From Lunularia cruciata (taxonomy: Eukaryota; Streptophyta; Marchantiopsida; Lunulariales; Lunulariaceae): a stretch of DNA of 64,000 nt. The stretch spans positions 40,700,593 through 40,764,592 of the forward strand of contig OX419759.1 in NCBI GenBank assembly GCA_948567375.1, in the 5' to 3' direction. The position numbers and the translations under genes are program-made. Under the pieces are notes generated by a model that worked only from the letters and a program-made list of their open reading frames with translations, did no database searches and was not told where the DNA came from. Shown piece by piece: positions 12,369 to 24,800 of this stretch (positions are counted from its first letter, which is position 1; each line of letters begins with the position of its first letter).

Positions 12369-12760
12369 ATCACTATAGCCATGCTACAATATTTCTCTAT
12401 CACACATAGAGTAACTATACCCAATAAGCCAAACTCCAATGGCTTGGCGGAGAGAACCAATCAGACCTTATGCATGATGTTGGGCAAAGATGTAGAAATG
12501 GAGGGAGCTAAACATCATTGGGACAAGAGGATTCATACGGTTTGGTGGAAGTATAGGAAAACCATGAAGACTTCTACCAAATATTCTCCATTTCATTTGG
12601 TATATGATATTGAGTCTACTTTACCTATTCACTTTGATTTTCCTACCTTCCAAAGTATTCATGAGAGATTGAAGAAAGCACAAGGAAGTGATGTAGAGAA
12701 GTCAAGGAAGGATCAACTCATGGAATTGGAGGAGGCAAGAGCAGTTGCAATGGTTTGAGT
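12369..12760 (+). pseudogene. Decayed integrase C-terminal part of G2, after the C1 insertion
   Basis: The G2 integrase core resumes at 12,369 and matches the G1 sequence from about 2375 on. It shows NGLAERTNQTLCMML around the third catalytic acidic residue (AER), then HWDKRIHTVWW and LPIHFDFPTFQSIHERLKKA. A frame of 125 codons (12,381-12,758) is open, the longest undamaged stretch of this domain in the three G copies. The reading frame ends in ELEEARAVAMV at a stop also seen in G1. Confidence 0.82.
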
Positions 12761-13049
12761 GGAGCAATCCCAAAGGAAAAAAAAGGACAGCAATGACAAG
12801 AGGCAAGGCAAGAGAAGGTGAAGCCTTTCAAAGAAGGTGAATGAATAATATTGTTTGATTCAATTCAATTCAAAAGAGTACTTTGGATCTTTCATAATGA
12901 AGAAGGTGTGGGGAAGTTATACCTATGATCTCAAGGAGTTGAGAGGAACACACTTTGACAAGATTAACCATGATAAGTTGAAGATGTATAATAGAAGTTA
13001 GAGAGACCTTCACTTAGAGGACAAAGTGAAATCTTAATTCAGGAGTAAA

Positions 13050-13739
13050 TATAACACCCATTTGTGCATATATGTGCTATTGTGATATTTAGTTTGGTAT
13101 TATAAGTACTTGACAAATATTATTTATACAAAAATAAATGAAAGTTCTACATTAGTAATGATTAGGTAAAGTTAATCATAGTAAAAGTAGAAGAGATCTT
13201 ACTTTAGAGGAAGTGCAAAAGATGAGCACCTCTATTTTGAATTCTAGTGTATTGACTTGGTATTATTCTTAGGTTTTTGACCTTGAGGAAAAAGTTGAGA
13301 ACTCTTGGACCCACAAAGCTTTTTGTTTTGGATTCTTCTTTAGTCCAAAGATAGCCCATGTGAAGGAATTCTTGACTTAGTGGTTGGGTCAAGATAAGAC
13401 CACATGCTTAGGAAAATATTCCCATGAGTTAGATATTGCTTTAGACTTTTGATTTTATTTGACTTTTAGCCTAATAACTTGAGATACTCCAATAATTAGT
13501 AACTTTGGTGGATAACTATTTCACAAGTATATAAACAAGGAGGGAAGAAATACTCATCATCCTTTCATTTTTAATTATCTCTCTTTCTCATTGAGTTATC
13601 TAGTGAGCAATGGTTTGAGTCTTGGAGTGTTAGCATTGGAAGAGTATGATGGATTTGGGGTTCATTGTCTTCTTAGTCCATGGTATGTTACCATAATTGT
13701 CATCAAAGGTTCATCTTGAGTTAGAGACAGGCCGGCTCA
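13050..13739 (+). repeat. Family G LTR (3' LTR of G2)
   Basis: 690 bp. It begins TATAACACCCATTTGTGC and ends GCCGGCTCA. It follows the G2 pol tail with the same spacing as in G1. It pairs with 4433-5122 as the two LTRs of one element, so their divergence dates the insertion. Confidence 0.85.
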
Positions 13740-13782
13740 TAGGCCAAGTTAGGCACATAGCCATCAATTGTTGTGCTAATCT

Positions 13783-13980
13783 TCTCAGAGGTTCTCGGCC
13801 TCTAGAAATAACATGGAGAAACAAATTGAGGAGGAGGACATTGTTACAACCCAACAAGAATCACTTTTATCAATTTTTGTGTTGATCTCCCTAGAGGCCC
13901 TTGGCCTCTAGGAATAACATGGAGAGACAAATTAGGATGAAGATGTTATTACAACCCAACAAGTATCACTTTTGTGGTAA
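13783..13980 (+). repeat. Two-copy tandem duplication, period about 106 bp
   Basis: Two degenerate units, about 13,783-13,882 and 13,888-13,980. Landmarks repeat at a spacing of about 106 bp: TCTAGAAATAACATGG at 13,801 and TCTAGGAATAACATGG at 13,907; ACAACCCAACAAGAATCAC and ACAACCCAACAAGTATCAC. It lies just outside the G2 3' LTR. I assign no function. Confidence 0.75.
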
Positions 13981-14690
13981 TAAGTAAGTAATCATTTGCT
14001 CCCCACAAAGATACAAGTCAAAAATAGACAAATACAAAGTAAATAGTCACAAGCAATTCTTCTTGGTTGCTTCTTTAATATCTTGGGTAGAAAGCACACC
14101 CCAAAGAGAGTAACAAGTGCTCAACTTGCAATCTTATTATAAATAATAACACCCATAATCAAAATTCTTCAAATACTTTCCAAATTGATATTGATTGTGA
14201 TGATTCAGTTACTTCAAAGTATGCTAATTTGCCACAAAGTGACTTCACCTTGGAATTATGTTCTATATTTTCATTGAAGGCACAACTTCCACATTTGAAA
14301 TTGCCTTGTATCAATCTAGCATTGTACTCATAAATGCAAAATACTACCAACACTAAAATTCTTCATAGATTCATCAAGGCATTGCCTAGATTGCATTCCA
14401 CTCAAGATCAAAGATACAAAATGAAATTAGAGCTGCAAAATCTCATATCTCACACAATTTAGTTGTAATTCAAAATTCTCCAAACACCCACAAACACACA
14501 TACAAGATTGATACTCACAATTGAGCTGAAATGACGAGTATTGAGTCACAACACTTTGCTATACTCAACTTCAAAAATGAATACTAAACATATAACATTG
14601 TAAATGTCTCCTTTAAATAAGCAAAGCACTCAATAGTTATCAAAATTGTCTAAACTGCTTCAATTGCTACTTTACAAATCTTTAGATATG
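13981..14690. other. AT-rich spacer, nothing recognised
   Basis: About 700 bp of AT-rich sequence between the tandem duplication and a decayed coiled-coil region. No open frame above about 64 codons, no LTR match and no structured-RNA signature seen. Confidence 0.4.
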
Positions 14691-17005
14691 AATAAACACT
14701 AACCGCTTTGTATCTACCACCTTAGATCTCAAAATTTTCACTCCAATCTGATCCAACTTCCACTTCTACTTTGGCTTCTATACTCAATGTACCTACAATA
14801 TCTTGTACACTTTGGGTTCATCTACTATATCTACATCTTCATCTACTTCTTTGACATCCTTAGTCTAAATTCTGACTGAAGTCATAGTCAACCTAACTAA
14901 TTCCTCTCTCTCTACTCTGACTACTTCAAATGACTCAAGTAAGTCACTCAAAGTCACATGCACTCCTACTTCAACTACTTTGCCTTTTGTTTCTACCTTC
15001 ACAATACCATGAAGTTCATCTTACTCTATTCTTACTAAATCTAGTCTAAGATATGGATTGTCTCTTGCTTCAATGATCTTTTTATCTACTCTATATCTCA
15101 AATGAATTAGTAGACTATTCATATTTACATCCTTCACCTTCTTTTTATGAGTTTCCTAACACAAGCAATTTCAATTTGTGTACTCTTGACCCTTCCAATC
15201 GTACTTTGGCTTCAATGTTGAACATCATCTTCAACTTATTGACAATATCTTCCATTGATCAAGATGGCTTCTCCAACACTAACTCGTCCCGAGTCCTCTC
15301 TCCTTCTAATTCCTCCCAAACTTCACTTCTTTAGCATGCTTTGCTTCTAATATTTTCTTCTCTTCCACTTGGTAAACAATCTAAGCTCCTACGCCTTTAA
15401 CCTGATCTTGCAACTTCTCTTCTTCACAATCTCTACTTGCAAATTCTTGTTGCCGGCTTGTAACACCCATTTATGCATGTATGTGCTATTGTGATATTTA
15501 TTTTGGTATTATAAGTACTTGAAAAATATTATTTATATAGAGATAATGGATGGTTCTACATTAGTCATGATTAACTAAAGTTAGTTATAACTAATATAGA
15601 GGGGACCTTACTTTAGAGGAAGTGGAAAAGATGAGCACCACTATTTTGGATTCTAGTGTGTTGAGTTGGTATTATTCCTAGGTGTTTGGCTTTGAAGACA
15701 GAGTTGAGAACTCTTGGACCCACAAGCCTTTTTGTTTTGGATTCTTCTATAGTTCAAGGATAGCACATGTGAAGGAATCTTTGACTTAGTGGTTGGGTCA
15801 AGATAAGACCACATGCTTAGAAGAATATTCCCATGAGTATGAATATTCCTTTAGCTTTTTGATTTTATTTGACTTTAACCTAGTAACTTAAGTTACTCTA
15901 ATAATTAGTAACTTTGGTGCGTGACTATTTCACAAGTATATAAACTTGGGATGAGGAGGTACTCATCATCCTTGTATTTGTAATTATCTCTCTCTCATTC
16001 AGTTCTCTAGTGAGCAATTGTTTGAGTCTTGGAGTGTCAGCCTTGGAGGAGTATGATGGAGTTGCCTCCTTAGTCCATGGTAAGCTAACCATAATTGCAA
16101 TTAGAGGTTCATCTTGAGCAAGAGATAGGCTGGCTCATAGGCCCAATCTGTCTTTTCTGCAACCAATCTCAATTTCTCCAATTCATTCTCTCTTACCATG
16201 CAATGGCCTTGGATTTTATTACCTCAAGTTGAGCATCATTGAATTCCTCCTTCAATCTCATGAATGCCAAGTTTTGCTCCTTTAATTCTTCTTCTTGTTG
16301 TTCAAGAACACTTGTGTGCTTCACAAAACTCTCTTATAGATTTTTAAGCTCTTCTTCCAAAGTACTTTGGCTTCCTCATCTCCTTGGATTAACCATTCTT
16401 TCAATTGCAAGACTTCATCACTTAGACACTTAACCACTTGCAACTCATCCTTCACCTCCGGATGATCTCTTTGCATCTCTTCCTTCTTCTTCTTCTTTTG
16501 CAATTGCAATAGTAAAGGACAAAAAAATTTGATACATACATTACTTTACTGCACTCTTCCTCGTCCTCTTCATCCTTGGCTTTGGTAGGCAATTCTTTTG
16601 CTGGTGCCTTACCCCAAGTCTTGATCTTCTTACCTTTAGGTTGATCTCTTCTAAGCTTTCATCTTCCTCCTTGGCTTGGCTTGGTCCCGTAGCTGCATGC
16701 TGTAAACTTCTCTTTGATCTTACTCTCCTCTAGAATACCAGTCTTGGTTCTTCATCCCACTCCTCAAGAATATCTACTTTGGGTAATTCCAAATATTGGC
16801 TATCTCTTCCTTCTATGTGTTCAATCTCCATATGGAACTCCCAATCCTATGCTCTAGCAACATCTTTTGTGGATTATTGAACCTCATGTTCTTCTTCAAT
16901 TTCACTACTTGATTCCTTACTTTATAGAGGGAGCTCTTCTTCTTCAAAGTCTTCACACTTGGACTTTGGTTCTCCTTTTGATTCTGCTCTTGACAATAGG
17001 TCCAC
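14690..17005 (-). pseudogene. Decayed coiled-coil ORF of unknown origin, split by a solo LTR
   Basis: Read on the minus strand from 17,005 down. An acidic N-terminal stretch (WDWEFHMEIEHIEGRDSQYL near 16,850) leads into long heptad-rich, Glu/Lys-rich sequence (EVKDELQVVKCLSDEVLQLK near 16,440; LEQQEEELKEQNLAFMRLKE near 16,270; ENELEKLRLVAEKTD at about 16,190-16,150). After the inserted LTR (16,137-15,459) the same style resumes (RQQEFASRDCEEEKLQDQV at about 15,455-15,400). There are several stops and at least one frameshift. I do not recognise the family. It may be the extra ORF of a large transposon or a captured host gene. It is not part of family G, whose pol tail breaks off at about 17,010. 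Confidence 0.5.
15459..16137 (+). repeat. Solo family G LTR inside the coiled-coil pseudogene
   Basis: 679 bp starting with the best-preserved terminus in the window (TGTAACACCCATTTATGC) and ending CTGGCTCA. No pol or gag flanks it. Coding-like sequence of the same character continues on both sides on the opposite strand, as expected of a solo LTR left by recombination. No clear 5-bp target duplication: the left flank is CGGCT and the right flank TAGGC. Confidence 0.8.
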
Positions 17006-17039
17006 CATCGTTGTCTTGCCTCTTCTCATAGCTTTCTTT

Positions 17040-20000
17040 TTGTTTGCTTTGGGCTTGCTTCACTCAAGCCACAGACACTGCTCTTGCCTCTTCTAATTCC
17101 ATGAGTCAATCCTTCCTTGACTTCTTTGCACCACCTCCTTGTGCCTTCTTTAATTTCTTATGTATACTTTTAAAAGTAGGAAGATAAAAGTAAATAGGTA
17201 AAGTAGATTCAATATCATATAGCAAATGAAATGGAAAGTATTCAACAGATTTCTTCATGTTTATCTTATACTCTCATAAAATTCCATGAATCCTCTTGTT
17301 CCAATGATGCTTAGCTCCCTCCATTTCTACATCTTTAACTAACATCATGCACAAGGTCTGATTGGTTCTACCAAGCCATTGGAGTTTGGCTTATACAATG
17401 TGGTTACTGTATGTGTGATTGAGAAATGTTGTAGCGTAATTGTAGTGATGTTTCTAATACACTCTTCTCCTCTATCCAAAACCAACTCCAACTCCAACTC
17501 TACCAACCTTATCTTCATTCTTGCATAGAATCAATCAAGAGTTATGGAAACCTCTTCACATCAAACATATTGCTAGAGTATTTATCTATTACACAAAAGG
17601 TGCGATTCACCTTGATGTGAGGCTACATCCACAAGAAGCATTCATCACCTACTTTACCCATTCAGCCTCTTGTCCATCTTCAAGTCTAGACCTTTTTCAG
17701 TCACTTAGTTCTTCTTGACCATCTTAGAGTCAGCTCACAAAATAAACCTAATGTTTAGACATCAAAGTAAAACCTAATAGGTCTAGCCTCAACCCACTTG
17801 GTAAAGTATTCAATAACTACCTATCTATTTTTCCTTAAGGTTCTATTGAGAGGACCTAAAAAGTCAATTTTACATTTCTTGAGAGGTCCTAACAATGAAA
17901 TTGATCTAAGAGGTGGAGTGGAAGTAAAATTTCTAGCAAAAGCTTGCCAAACATTGCAAGTTTTGCAATAATCAAGATAATCCTTGAAAATCCTTCTCCA
18001 ATGGTAACTTGCATATAGAATCTTTAAAGTGCTCACCTTTCCTACAAAGTGACCTCCACACACCAAACCATCATGAAACTCTTTCATGAGTAGGATAGAC
18101 TCTCCCTAACCAACTACTATTTGAAGTAGACCATTTGCTAAGGAAAAAATTATATTCTTTACCATTGTATAAGGTCTAGATATTGCTGCAAGAACCTTCC
18201 TCTCCCTATCATGCATCCCATCCAGATAGTTACTTCTTGTAACAAAGTCCACATTCTCCTTGTACTCCATTGGAATCTCTTGAGTGATTGAGATTATCAT
18301 GAGCTCCTCATCTAGGAAGGAATCATCCAATGTCTTATCTCCATCATGATCATAGGCCCTAGATAAAAAATCAATATTTGTATGTCTCTTCTTAGGCCTA
18401 TCTTCAATGGTGTAATCATACTCAAAAAAGAATATTATCCATCTTGCTAGCTTCCACTCCACATTAAATTTCTTGAAGATGTGCTTCAAAGCCTTGTGTT
18501 CTATGACAATGGTGGCCTTCCCTCCAGTCAAGTAGTGTCTAAAGTTTTAAAACCAAAAATTGATGCCAACCCTTCCTTTTCTATGACTAAATAGTTTCTC
18601 TCTATCAAGACTATTTGTCTATTAGCATAAGCAATTGGATGATCATGCACATCTTGGTCTAATTGACTAAGAGTGCATCCTATAGCTACATTAAAAGGAT
18701 CAACATAAAAGATTAAAAGCTTACTCCAATCAGGTTTAGCAAGAATAAGAACCATAACAAGGGATTGCTTGAGCTCCTTAAAAGCTTTGAGAGCCTCCTT
18801 GTCCTCCAAAATCATTATATATTCTACACTCTTCTTCACGTACATGGTCAATCCATAAGCCTTGTTGAAAAATGAGAAGATGAACCTCCTATAGTACCCA
18901 ACCATCCCCAAGAATAAGCATTACTTTGTCAAGCTTGAAAGGAATAGAAGGTTTGAGATTTTCCTCTTTTTTAGGATCCACTATTATTCCATCCTTGGAA
19001 AGATATACCCCCTAAAGTAGACCTTCTTCACAACCAAACATACACTTCTCTAGATTGAGTGATGTATTTTCTTTGTACAAGCATTGCAAGACCTTGGTCA
19101 AGTGGTCAAGTGCTCTTCCTTGCTCCTATAGACACAAAATTTATCTATGACATCTCTCACAAATGTCCCAATAGAAGGTTCAAACACCTTGTTCATGAAC
19201 CATGGAAAGTGGCTATGTCCAAAAGGCATGAGTATGAAAGCACAAGTCTCCCAAGGTGTGATGAATATGGTGAGTTATATTGTTCTAATGCAATCTTGAT
19301 TTGGTAATAGCCACTACAATCATCTCCAAATTGTACCTCTCATTACCCGCAACCTCCTCCAAGATCTCATCAATGAATAACAAAGTGTAGTAATCCTTCT
19401 TGATAACAACATTGAGCTTCTTTTTATCCACACATACCCAAAGCTTATCATTGTTCTTCTTCACAATCACAATTGAAGACACCTATTCTGAATTCTCTAC
19501 CTCAAAGATAAACTCGGCCTCCTTAAGCTTATTAATCTCCTCCACAATCAAAGCTATTGGTGGTTTAATGCAAAATTGTTGTTGGTAGACTGGTCTTCCA
19601 TGTGACTCCACCTCTATCTTGTAATCCTCCAAGGTGACTTTCTTAAGATCTTTGTAACTAAAATCAAACACATGGCTAAACTTATGGAAAATTTACTCAA
19701 ATCTTACCTTCTCGTCCATGGTAACATTTGGACCATACTTGAGGATAGATAGTCTCTTCTCTATCTCCTCTAGTATCAATGGTGATTTATTAGGGTCAAA
19801 ACCTTCACTTTAGGCACAAAATCCATAGCACACAAGGGATATACATTTAAATCAGATTCAAAGTCATCCTCCTCTAATGAGCTCTCTTCCTCCATTCTTG
19901 TATACACACTTGAAGCTCCTCCTTCTGAATCTAATTCCCAATAATCATAAGATGATGTATCTAAATGTGATGAGTGGGTGGTGCTATAAGAATTATAACT

Positions 20001-20263
20001 CAATGGTTTGATGGCCAATTTTCAAGTACCCTTTGTACTATCAATCAATTGTGCATGTTGCTCTCAACTAGGACCTCCCAAAGAGCAAATCATAGTTTGA
20101 ATCCTTCAAGACTTGGAAAGTCATGAGATTGTGAACTCTTATAATGAAAGTTACCACCTTGTCCATCACACCTACTAGTCAAACTTGTTGTGTATTTGTT
20201 GTGCTCACCACAAATGTTGAAGGTCTAGAGGGTACCATATCCAACTTCTTCATCAACCTCTCT
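17040..20263 (-). pseudogene. Decayed protease (part), RT, RNase H and integrase of G3
   Basis: From 20,263 downward: protease remainder (KKLDMVPSRPSTFVVSTTN, then a DSNYDLLFGRS box), the linker VYPLCAMDFVPKVKVL near 19,840, RT at about 19,600-18,890 (VIVKKNNDKLWVCVD; the catalytic box near 19,160 reads VIDK instead of FIDD), RNase H at about 18,750-18,370, integrase zinc region at about 18,080-17,930 (CKTCNVWQAFARN, with one cysteine changed to Trp), a degraded core, and a Glu-rich tail near 17,130-17,040. The frame is broken in at least six places. Confidence 0.82.
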
Positions 20264-20421
20264 TGTAACAATATGGAGTTTAGCGACAAAGTTAGTCAAG
20301 GCTAAAAAAGTAGAGAATAGGCCAAATCAGCCTAGAATATCCTAGAAGTATCTAAGAGGCTTCTTGGGAAGCTTCACACTAGCTTAGCTTGCATCCCAAG
20401 TAAGTAGTTCTAGAAGGAAGT

Positions 20422-20434
20422 TTCTAGAAGCTTC
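20422..20434 (+). promoter_or_regulatory. Heat-shock-element-like site in the C2 5' LTR
   Basis: The 13 bases read TTCtaGAAgcTTC: three alternating nGAAn units at perfect 5-bp spacing, the consensus bound by trimeric heat-shock factors. It lies about 145 bp upstream of the LTR TATA box. The same kind of site is present in all four family C LTRs (8723, 12,197, 20,422, 25,579). Binding itself is inference. Confidence 0.6.
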
Positions 20435-20576
20435 CAACCAACTTAGCTTGCACGCCAAGTAGACGGCTTCAAGAACAAAACTTCTTGAGAAGCTTCTCGG
20501 TTAACTTGGCTTGCACTCCAAGAAAGCGGCTCAAGGAAGCTTGTTGAGAAGCTTCTCAAGAGCCTTGTATACTTCC

Positions 20577-20584
20577 TATAAATA
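20577..20584 (+). promoter_or_regulatory. LTR TATA box of C2
   Basis: TATAAATA within CCTATAAATACAAGAGC, conserved in C1 at 12,054-12,047 (minus strand). It lies about 100 bp before the LTR end, in a normal position for the LTR polymerase II promoter. Confidence 0.65.
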
Positions 20585-20688
20585 CAAGAGCCAAAGCTCA
20601 TGCTAGACAATTGGAGTTTAAATCATTCAAGTGTCCCAATGTGAGCTTCCATCCTCTTATTTGTCTCCTCGGTCTTGGTCTTTTATGA

Positions 20689-20700
20689 TGGTATCAGAGC
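20689..20700 (+). other. Primer-binding site of C2 (initiator tRNA-Met)
   Basis: TGGTATCAGAGC, an exact match to the common plant PBS for initiator methionine tRNA, located one base after the LTR. Confidence 0.95.
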
Positions 20701-20899
20701 AAGAATGGGATGGATGGAATTTATGGACCACCAAATCCACTTCCGCCAAACCCTTGGGATTTTTGTGTCCAAGTACTACCCAAGCATTGTTTCACACAAT
20801 TCATCACCTCATGCTTTGGATAAGATTTTTGCATATGATCACCTTGTTTGAGGAACCCTTGGTGCTTCCAATTGTAACTTATGGAGAATGGTGGACTTG

Positions 20900-21800
20900 A
20901 TGCATCTATGTGTTAAAAAGTTAGATAAATTGGAGATAGTATGATGGAGTAGAAGCAAAGTTATCCTTGCTATGCAGCAACAAATCAAACATCTTACTCA
21001 ATTTTTGGATGAAGGAGATTGTCATAGATAAGTATAAGTAGAGAGAGCACCAATTCAAGAAGGAGAAGAGCAAATCTGATTTTTGAAGCTTAAGGTATTT
21101 GAAGGCAAGAACTTTTCAAGTGCAATGGAAAATTTTGTGTTTCATTATGAACATTACTTCAAAGCAACAAACCTTCAAGATGAACGAAGACAAATTCTAT
21201 TGGCCTTAAGCCAATTGGATGGAGTGGCTAAATTATAGTGGTAACTATAATTTAGCCTAGAACAACTAGAACAAGATATGCGGCAATTTGTCATGCCTAT
21301 CTTGACATGGGAAGAATTCAAGAGTACAATAATTGGGCAGTTCTAAGCTATAAATACCACAAGATAAGTTAGTAGAACTGAAGCATATTGGCTCGATAAG
21401 AAGCTATATTACTCAATTCCAGAACACCATTATGCAAATTCCAGATATATATGCTAGATGGAGAAGCTCTAGATTGCTTTATGAGAGGCTTGAAGTCCCA
21501 CACCAGACTGGAAGTGACTATGCATGAGCCCAAAGACTTGGAGGAAGCCATGCAATTGGTTAAGCACTTTGATTCCTTGGTTGCAACAACTTGGTCTTGA
21601 CCCTGGCCTTCCTTGAACCCACCCACACACTACACACGGATGGAGGAGCCAATACCAATGGAGATCAATTCCATCCAAAAAAGACCACTTGGCACAATAG
21701 ATCAAAAAATATTATGACAAAATGGTGGATGTTTCTATTGTCACCAAATTGAACACCGCATTGTAGAGTGTCCATTCAAGAATGAGCGACCTTGACAAGT
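20900..21800 (+). pseudogene. Decayed gag of C2 with intact zinc-knuckle residues
   Basis: Capsid-type sequence at about 21,090-21,600 (VFHYEHYFKA, ALSQLDGVAKL, LDCFMRGLKSHTRLEV, LEEAMQLVKHFDSL). A CCHC knuckle follows at about 21,730-21,771, reading CFYCHQIEHRIVECP with the C-X2-C-X4-H-X4-C spacing intact. Several stops interrupt the frame. Product role if alive: particle formation and RNA packaging. Confidence 0.8.
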
Positions 21801-21899
21801 TGCCCAAATGAAAATTGTGGAGTGGAATGATCCTAGAAACAATGAATCTCAATGGGAGAGTTTGAGCCGCCTATTGGAAACTTGATTAGTTCCAATGGG

Positions 21900-24800
21900 A
21901 TTGAATGTTTGGTTTACCTATGCAAGTTTGCTTCACTTGCAAGGTATGATATCTAATTGTGGTTGTAGGATTTTGGTTGATTCTAGAAGACAAAGAATTG
22001 CATGTCTATGCAATTAGCAAAGGAATTGAGTATTCCTATCAAGCCAATAATTGGAAGTAGATTGATGATGGCAGATGGTAGAAAGGGTTTTGCATTTCAT
22101 ATCTTGCATCCTATTACCTTCAAGATTGGGAAGGAGTATTTGGAGTGTATGAGGTTTGCAGTGGCACCTCTACACTATGATGTTATTCTAGGACTACCTT
22201 GGCTTGAACATCATAAGGTTCAATTTGATTGGACCCGACAACAAATTCAAGTACAACACCAAGGTAGGAATTTCCAATTAAGTTGTTTTGCACCTTTGAG
22301 TAAGACACCTAAGGATAGTCAGTCCCAAGATGAGAAGTTTGTAAGGAAAGTAGCCATAGAGCAAGCTTTGGAAGAAGAGAAGCCCCAAGATGGGAAGTTT
22401 GTAAAGAAAGCGCCATAGAGCAGGCTTTGAAGGAAGAGAAGTCCCAAGATGGGAAGTTTGTAAGGAAGGTAGCCATAAACCAAGCCATGAAGGAAGATAA
22501 GTCCTTAAATGAGAAGTTTGTCAGTTAAGTAGCTATAGAGTAAGCTTTGGAGGAAGAAAAGTCTATTTTTGCAATGTAGATCACTTTTTGCAATGCTTAT
22601 TGTACAAGGAGAATCTAAGGGGAGTCAGGAGCCTCATCAAGCAATGGTTGACCACATAGTTTAAGAGATTACGGACGTGTTTTTAGTTGATCTAGCAAAG
22701 GGATTACTCTTTGATCATCGTATGCCCTTCAAGATTGAGTTAGTACTAGAGAGTACTCTTGTGAGTAGACCAATCTATCGGCCCCCACCAAAGGAGTTGG
22801 AGGAGTTGCGAGCAACACTTATGGAGTTGTTGGAGAAGGATTTCATACATCATAGTACATCTCCTTAGGGAGCACTAGTAATATTCATTCCAAAGAAGGA
22901 TGGAGGACTTTTTTTCTATATTGATTATCGTGTGCTCAATAAATAGACAATGAAGAATGCATACTCCTTGCCTCAAATTGATGACTTGCTTGATCAATTG
23001 AGTGGAGCACAATATTTTCCAAGTTGGATCTTTGTAGTGGCTATTGGTAAATCCACATTGACAAGGAGAATGTACAAAAGATTAAATTTTGCACAAGGTA
23101 TGGATATTTTGATATGGTACATGGTGGTGTTCTTGGATGATATCTTAATTTATAGCAAGACAAAGATAGAACATGTGAATCACATGCAAGAAGTCCCAAG
23201 ACGACTATGACAATGGAAATTTTATTGCAAGAAGTCAAAGTGTGCCTTCTGGCAAAAGGAAGTTACCTTCTTGGGCCACAAGATCTCATTGGAGGGGATC
23301 AAGATGGAATAGGAGAAAATCAAGGCCATTACTTATTGGCCTACTCTAAAGGATGCTATTGAAGTATGAGCATTTAATGGATTGCCTAGTTTTTACTGAC
23401 GATTCATCCACTACTATGCTCATGTGACCGCACCATTGACTGATCTCATGGGAAAGAGAACTCGAGCTTTCAATGGACCACCAAGCATGAAGAAGCATTC
23501 CAAAATTTGAAACATATGGTGTATTCAAGACCAATTCTTCAACCACATGATCCTCAATTATCATGTGTGGTTGATTTTAATGCTTCAAACTTTGCAATTG
23601 GAGCTTGTGCAAGACAAATTCACATATGGATTACATCTCATTGCCTTTGTGTCTTGCAGACTAAATACAACAAAAAGGAATTACTCTGCTTGAGATCAAG
23701 AACAACTAGCAATGATATATGTCACCAAAGTATGGAGGCATTATCTCTTGGGGAAACAAGTGGTCATGCAAATTGATCACAAGCCCTTATTGTAGACCTT
23801 ACATTTGGAACACATGAAGAGTCAACATCATCAATAGGAGGAACAACTATAGTTGTTTGACATTAAACTTGAGTACAAACCTGGTCAATTCCATGTCATC
23901 CTTGATGCCTTATCAAAACAACCTGATTTGAAGTCTCTTCCTCTCATCATAGCGACAATCACAATAGTGTCAATCAACTCCAAGGCCCAAATTGAGTTAA
24001 GGACAACTCTACAACAAGATCCATTCTTTCAGATTGAACAAGGGTCTCTTGCAACCGATGACAAGGAATACAACACCTTCTCCTTCAAGGAAGGTCTTCT
24101 ACCATGAGGACCAAATCTATGCCCCAACCAAGGATGATTGTTGACTTGTATGCCTGCAAGAAGCCCATGACTTACCAAGTACTGGTCACATGGGTGTAGA
24201 CAAGACCCTGTGTACTCTCCAATGCCAATGGTGGTGGCCCAACATGAGATGAGATGTCTAAGAGTTTGTCCAATCATGTGAGAGTTGCCAATGCAACAAG
24301 GTCAAAAACCAGAAACCAAGTGGACTCCCTCAACCACTTCCCATTCCTTCTGCTCAATGGGAACATGTGAGCTTGGATCTCATCACATCCTTACCCAAGA
24401 CAAAGCAAGGTCACATGGCAATCGTGGTGTTTGTGGATAAGCTTAGTAAGCAAATCCACTTGGCACCAACCTTTGATATTTTGGATGCTCCAACATTAGC
24501 ATAGCTTTACTTTAATAATGTCATTAAGCATCATGGGATGCCATGTGTACTCATCTTCGATCGTGATCTTCTTTTCACTAGACAATTTTGGCAAGCACTC
24601 TTCCAAATACTTGGCACCAAACTTGCTTTTTCCACCGCCTATCATCCTCAAACTAATGGAAAAACTGAATGTGCATATTGCTCCTTGGAAGATATGCTTT
24701 GCGTCTGTGTCAACATTCACCATACCAATTGGGATAAATGTCTTGCAGTTTTGGAGTTTGCATACAATAACTCCAAACAGGCAAGCAACGTATATTCTCC

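Larger units (their letters stand above)
4433..13739 (+). mobile_element. Family G Ty3/gypsy element G2, with chromovirus C1 nested inside
   Basis: A family G element with both LTRs (4433-5122 and 13,050-13,739). It has a shortened leader and gag (about 5130-6240), and a pol split into 6500-8468 and 12,369-12,760 by insertion of C1. Without the 3.9-kb insert it is about 5.4 kb. Compared with G3 it has lost roughly 1.6 kb of leader and early gag: at about 5430 the leader runs straight into the middle of the gag capsid region. All reading frames are broken. Confidence 0.85.
20264..20687 (+). repeat. Family C LTR (5' LTR of C2)
   Basis: 424 bp starting TGTAACAATATGGAG and ending GGTCTTTTATG, followed by one base and the PBS. 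The promoter-like content is a TATA box TATAAATA at 20,577-20,584 and, about 145 bp upstream, a perfect three-unit heat-shock-element-like site at 20,422-20,434. AAGCTTC palindromes recur throughout. Confidence 0.92.

Noticed and set aside
15454-16142. Target duplication around the solo LTR
   Set aside because: The flanks CGGCT and TAGGC do not match; too eroded to claim.
22320-22560. CRISPR-like spaced repeats
   Set aside because: It is a degenerate coding repeat in a retrotransposon linker, with no constant spacer size, in a plant nuclear context.
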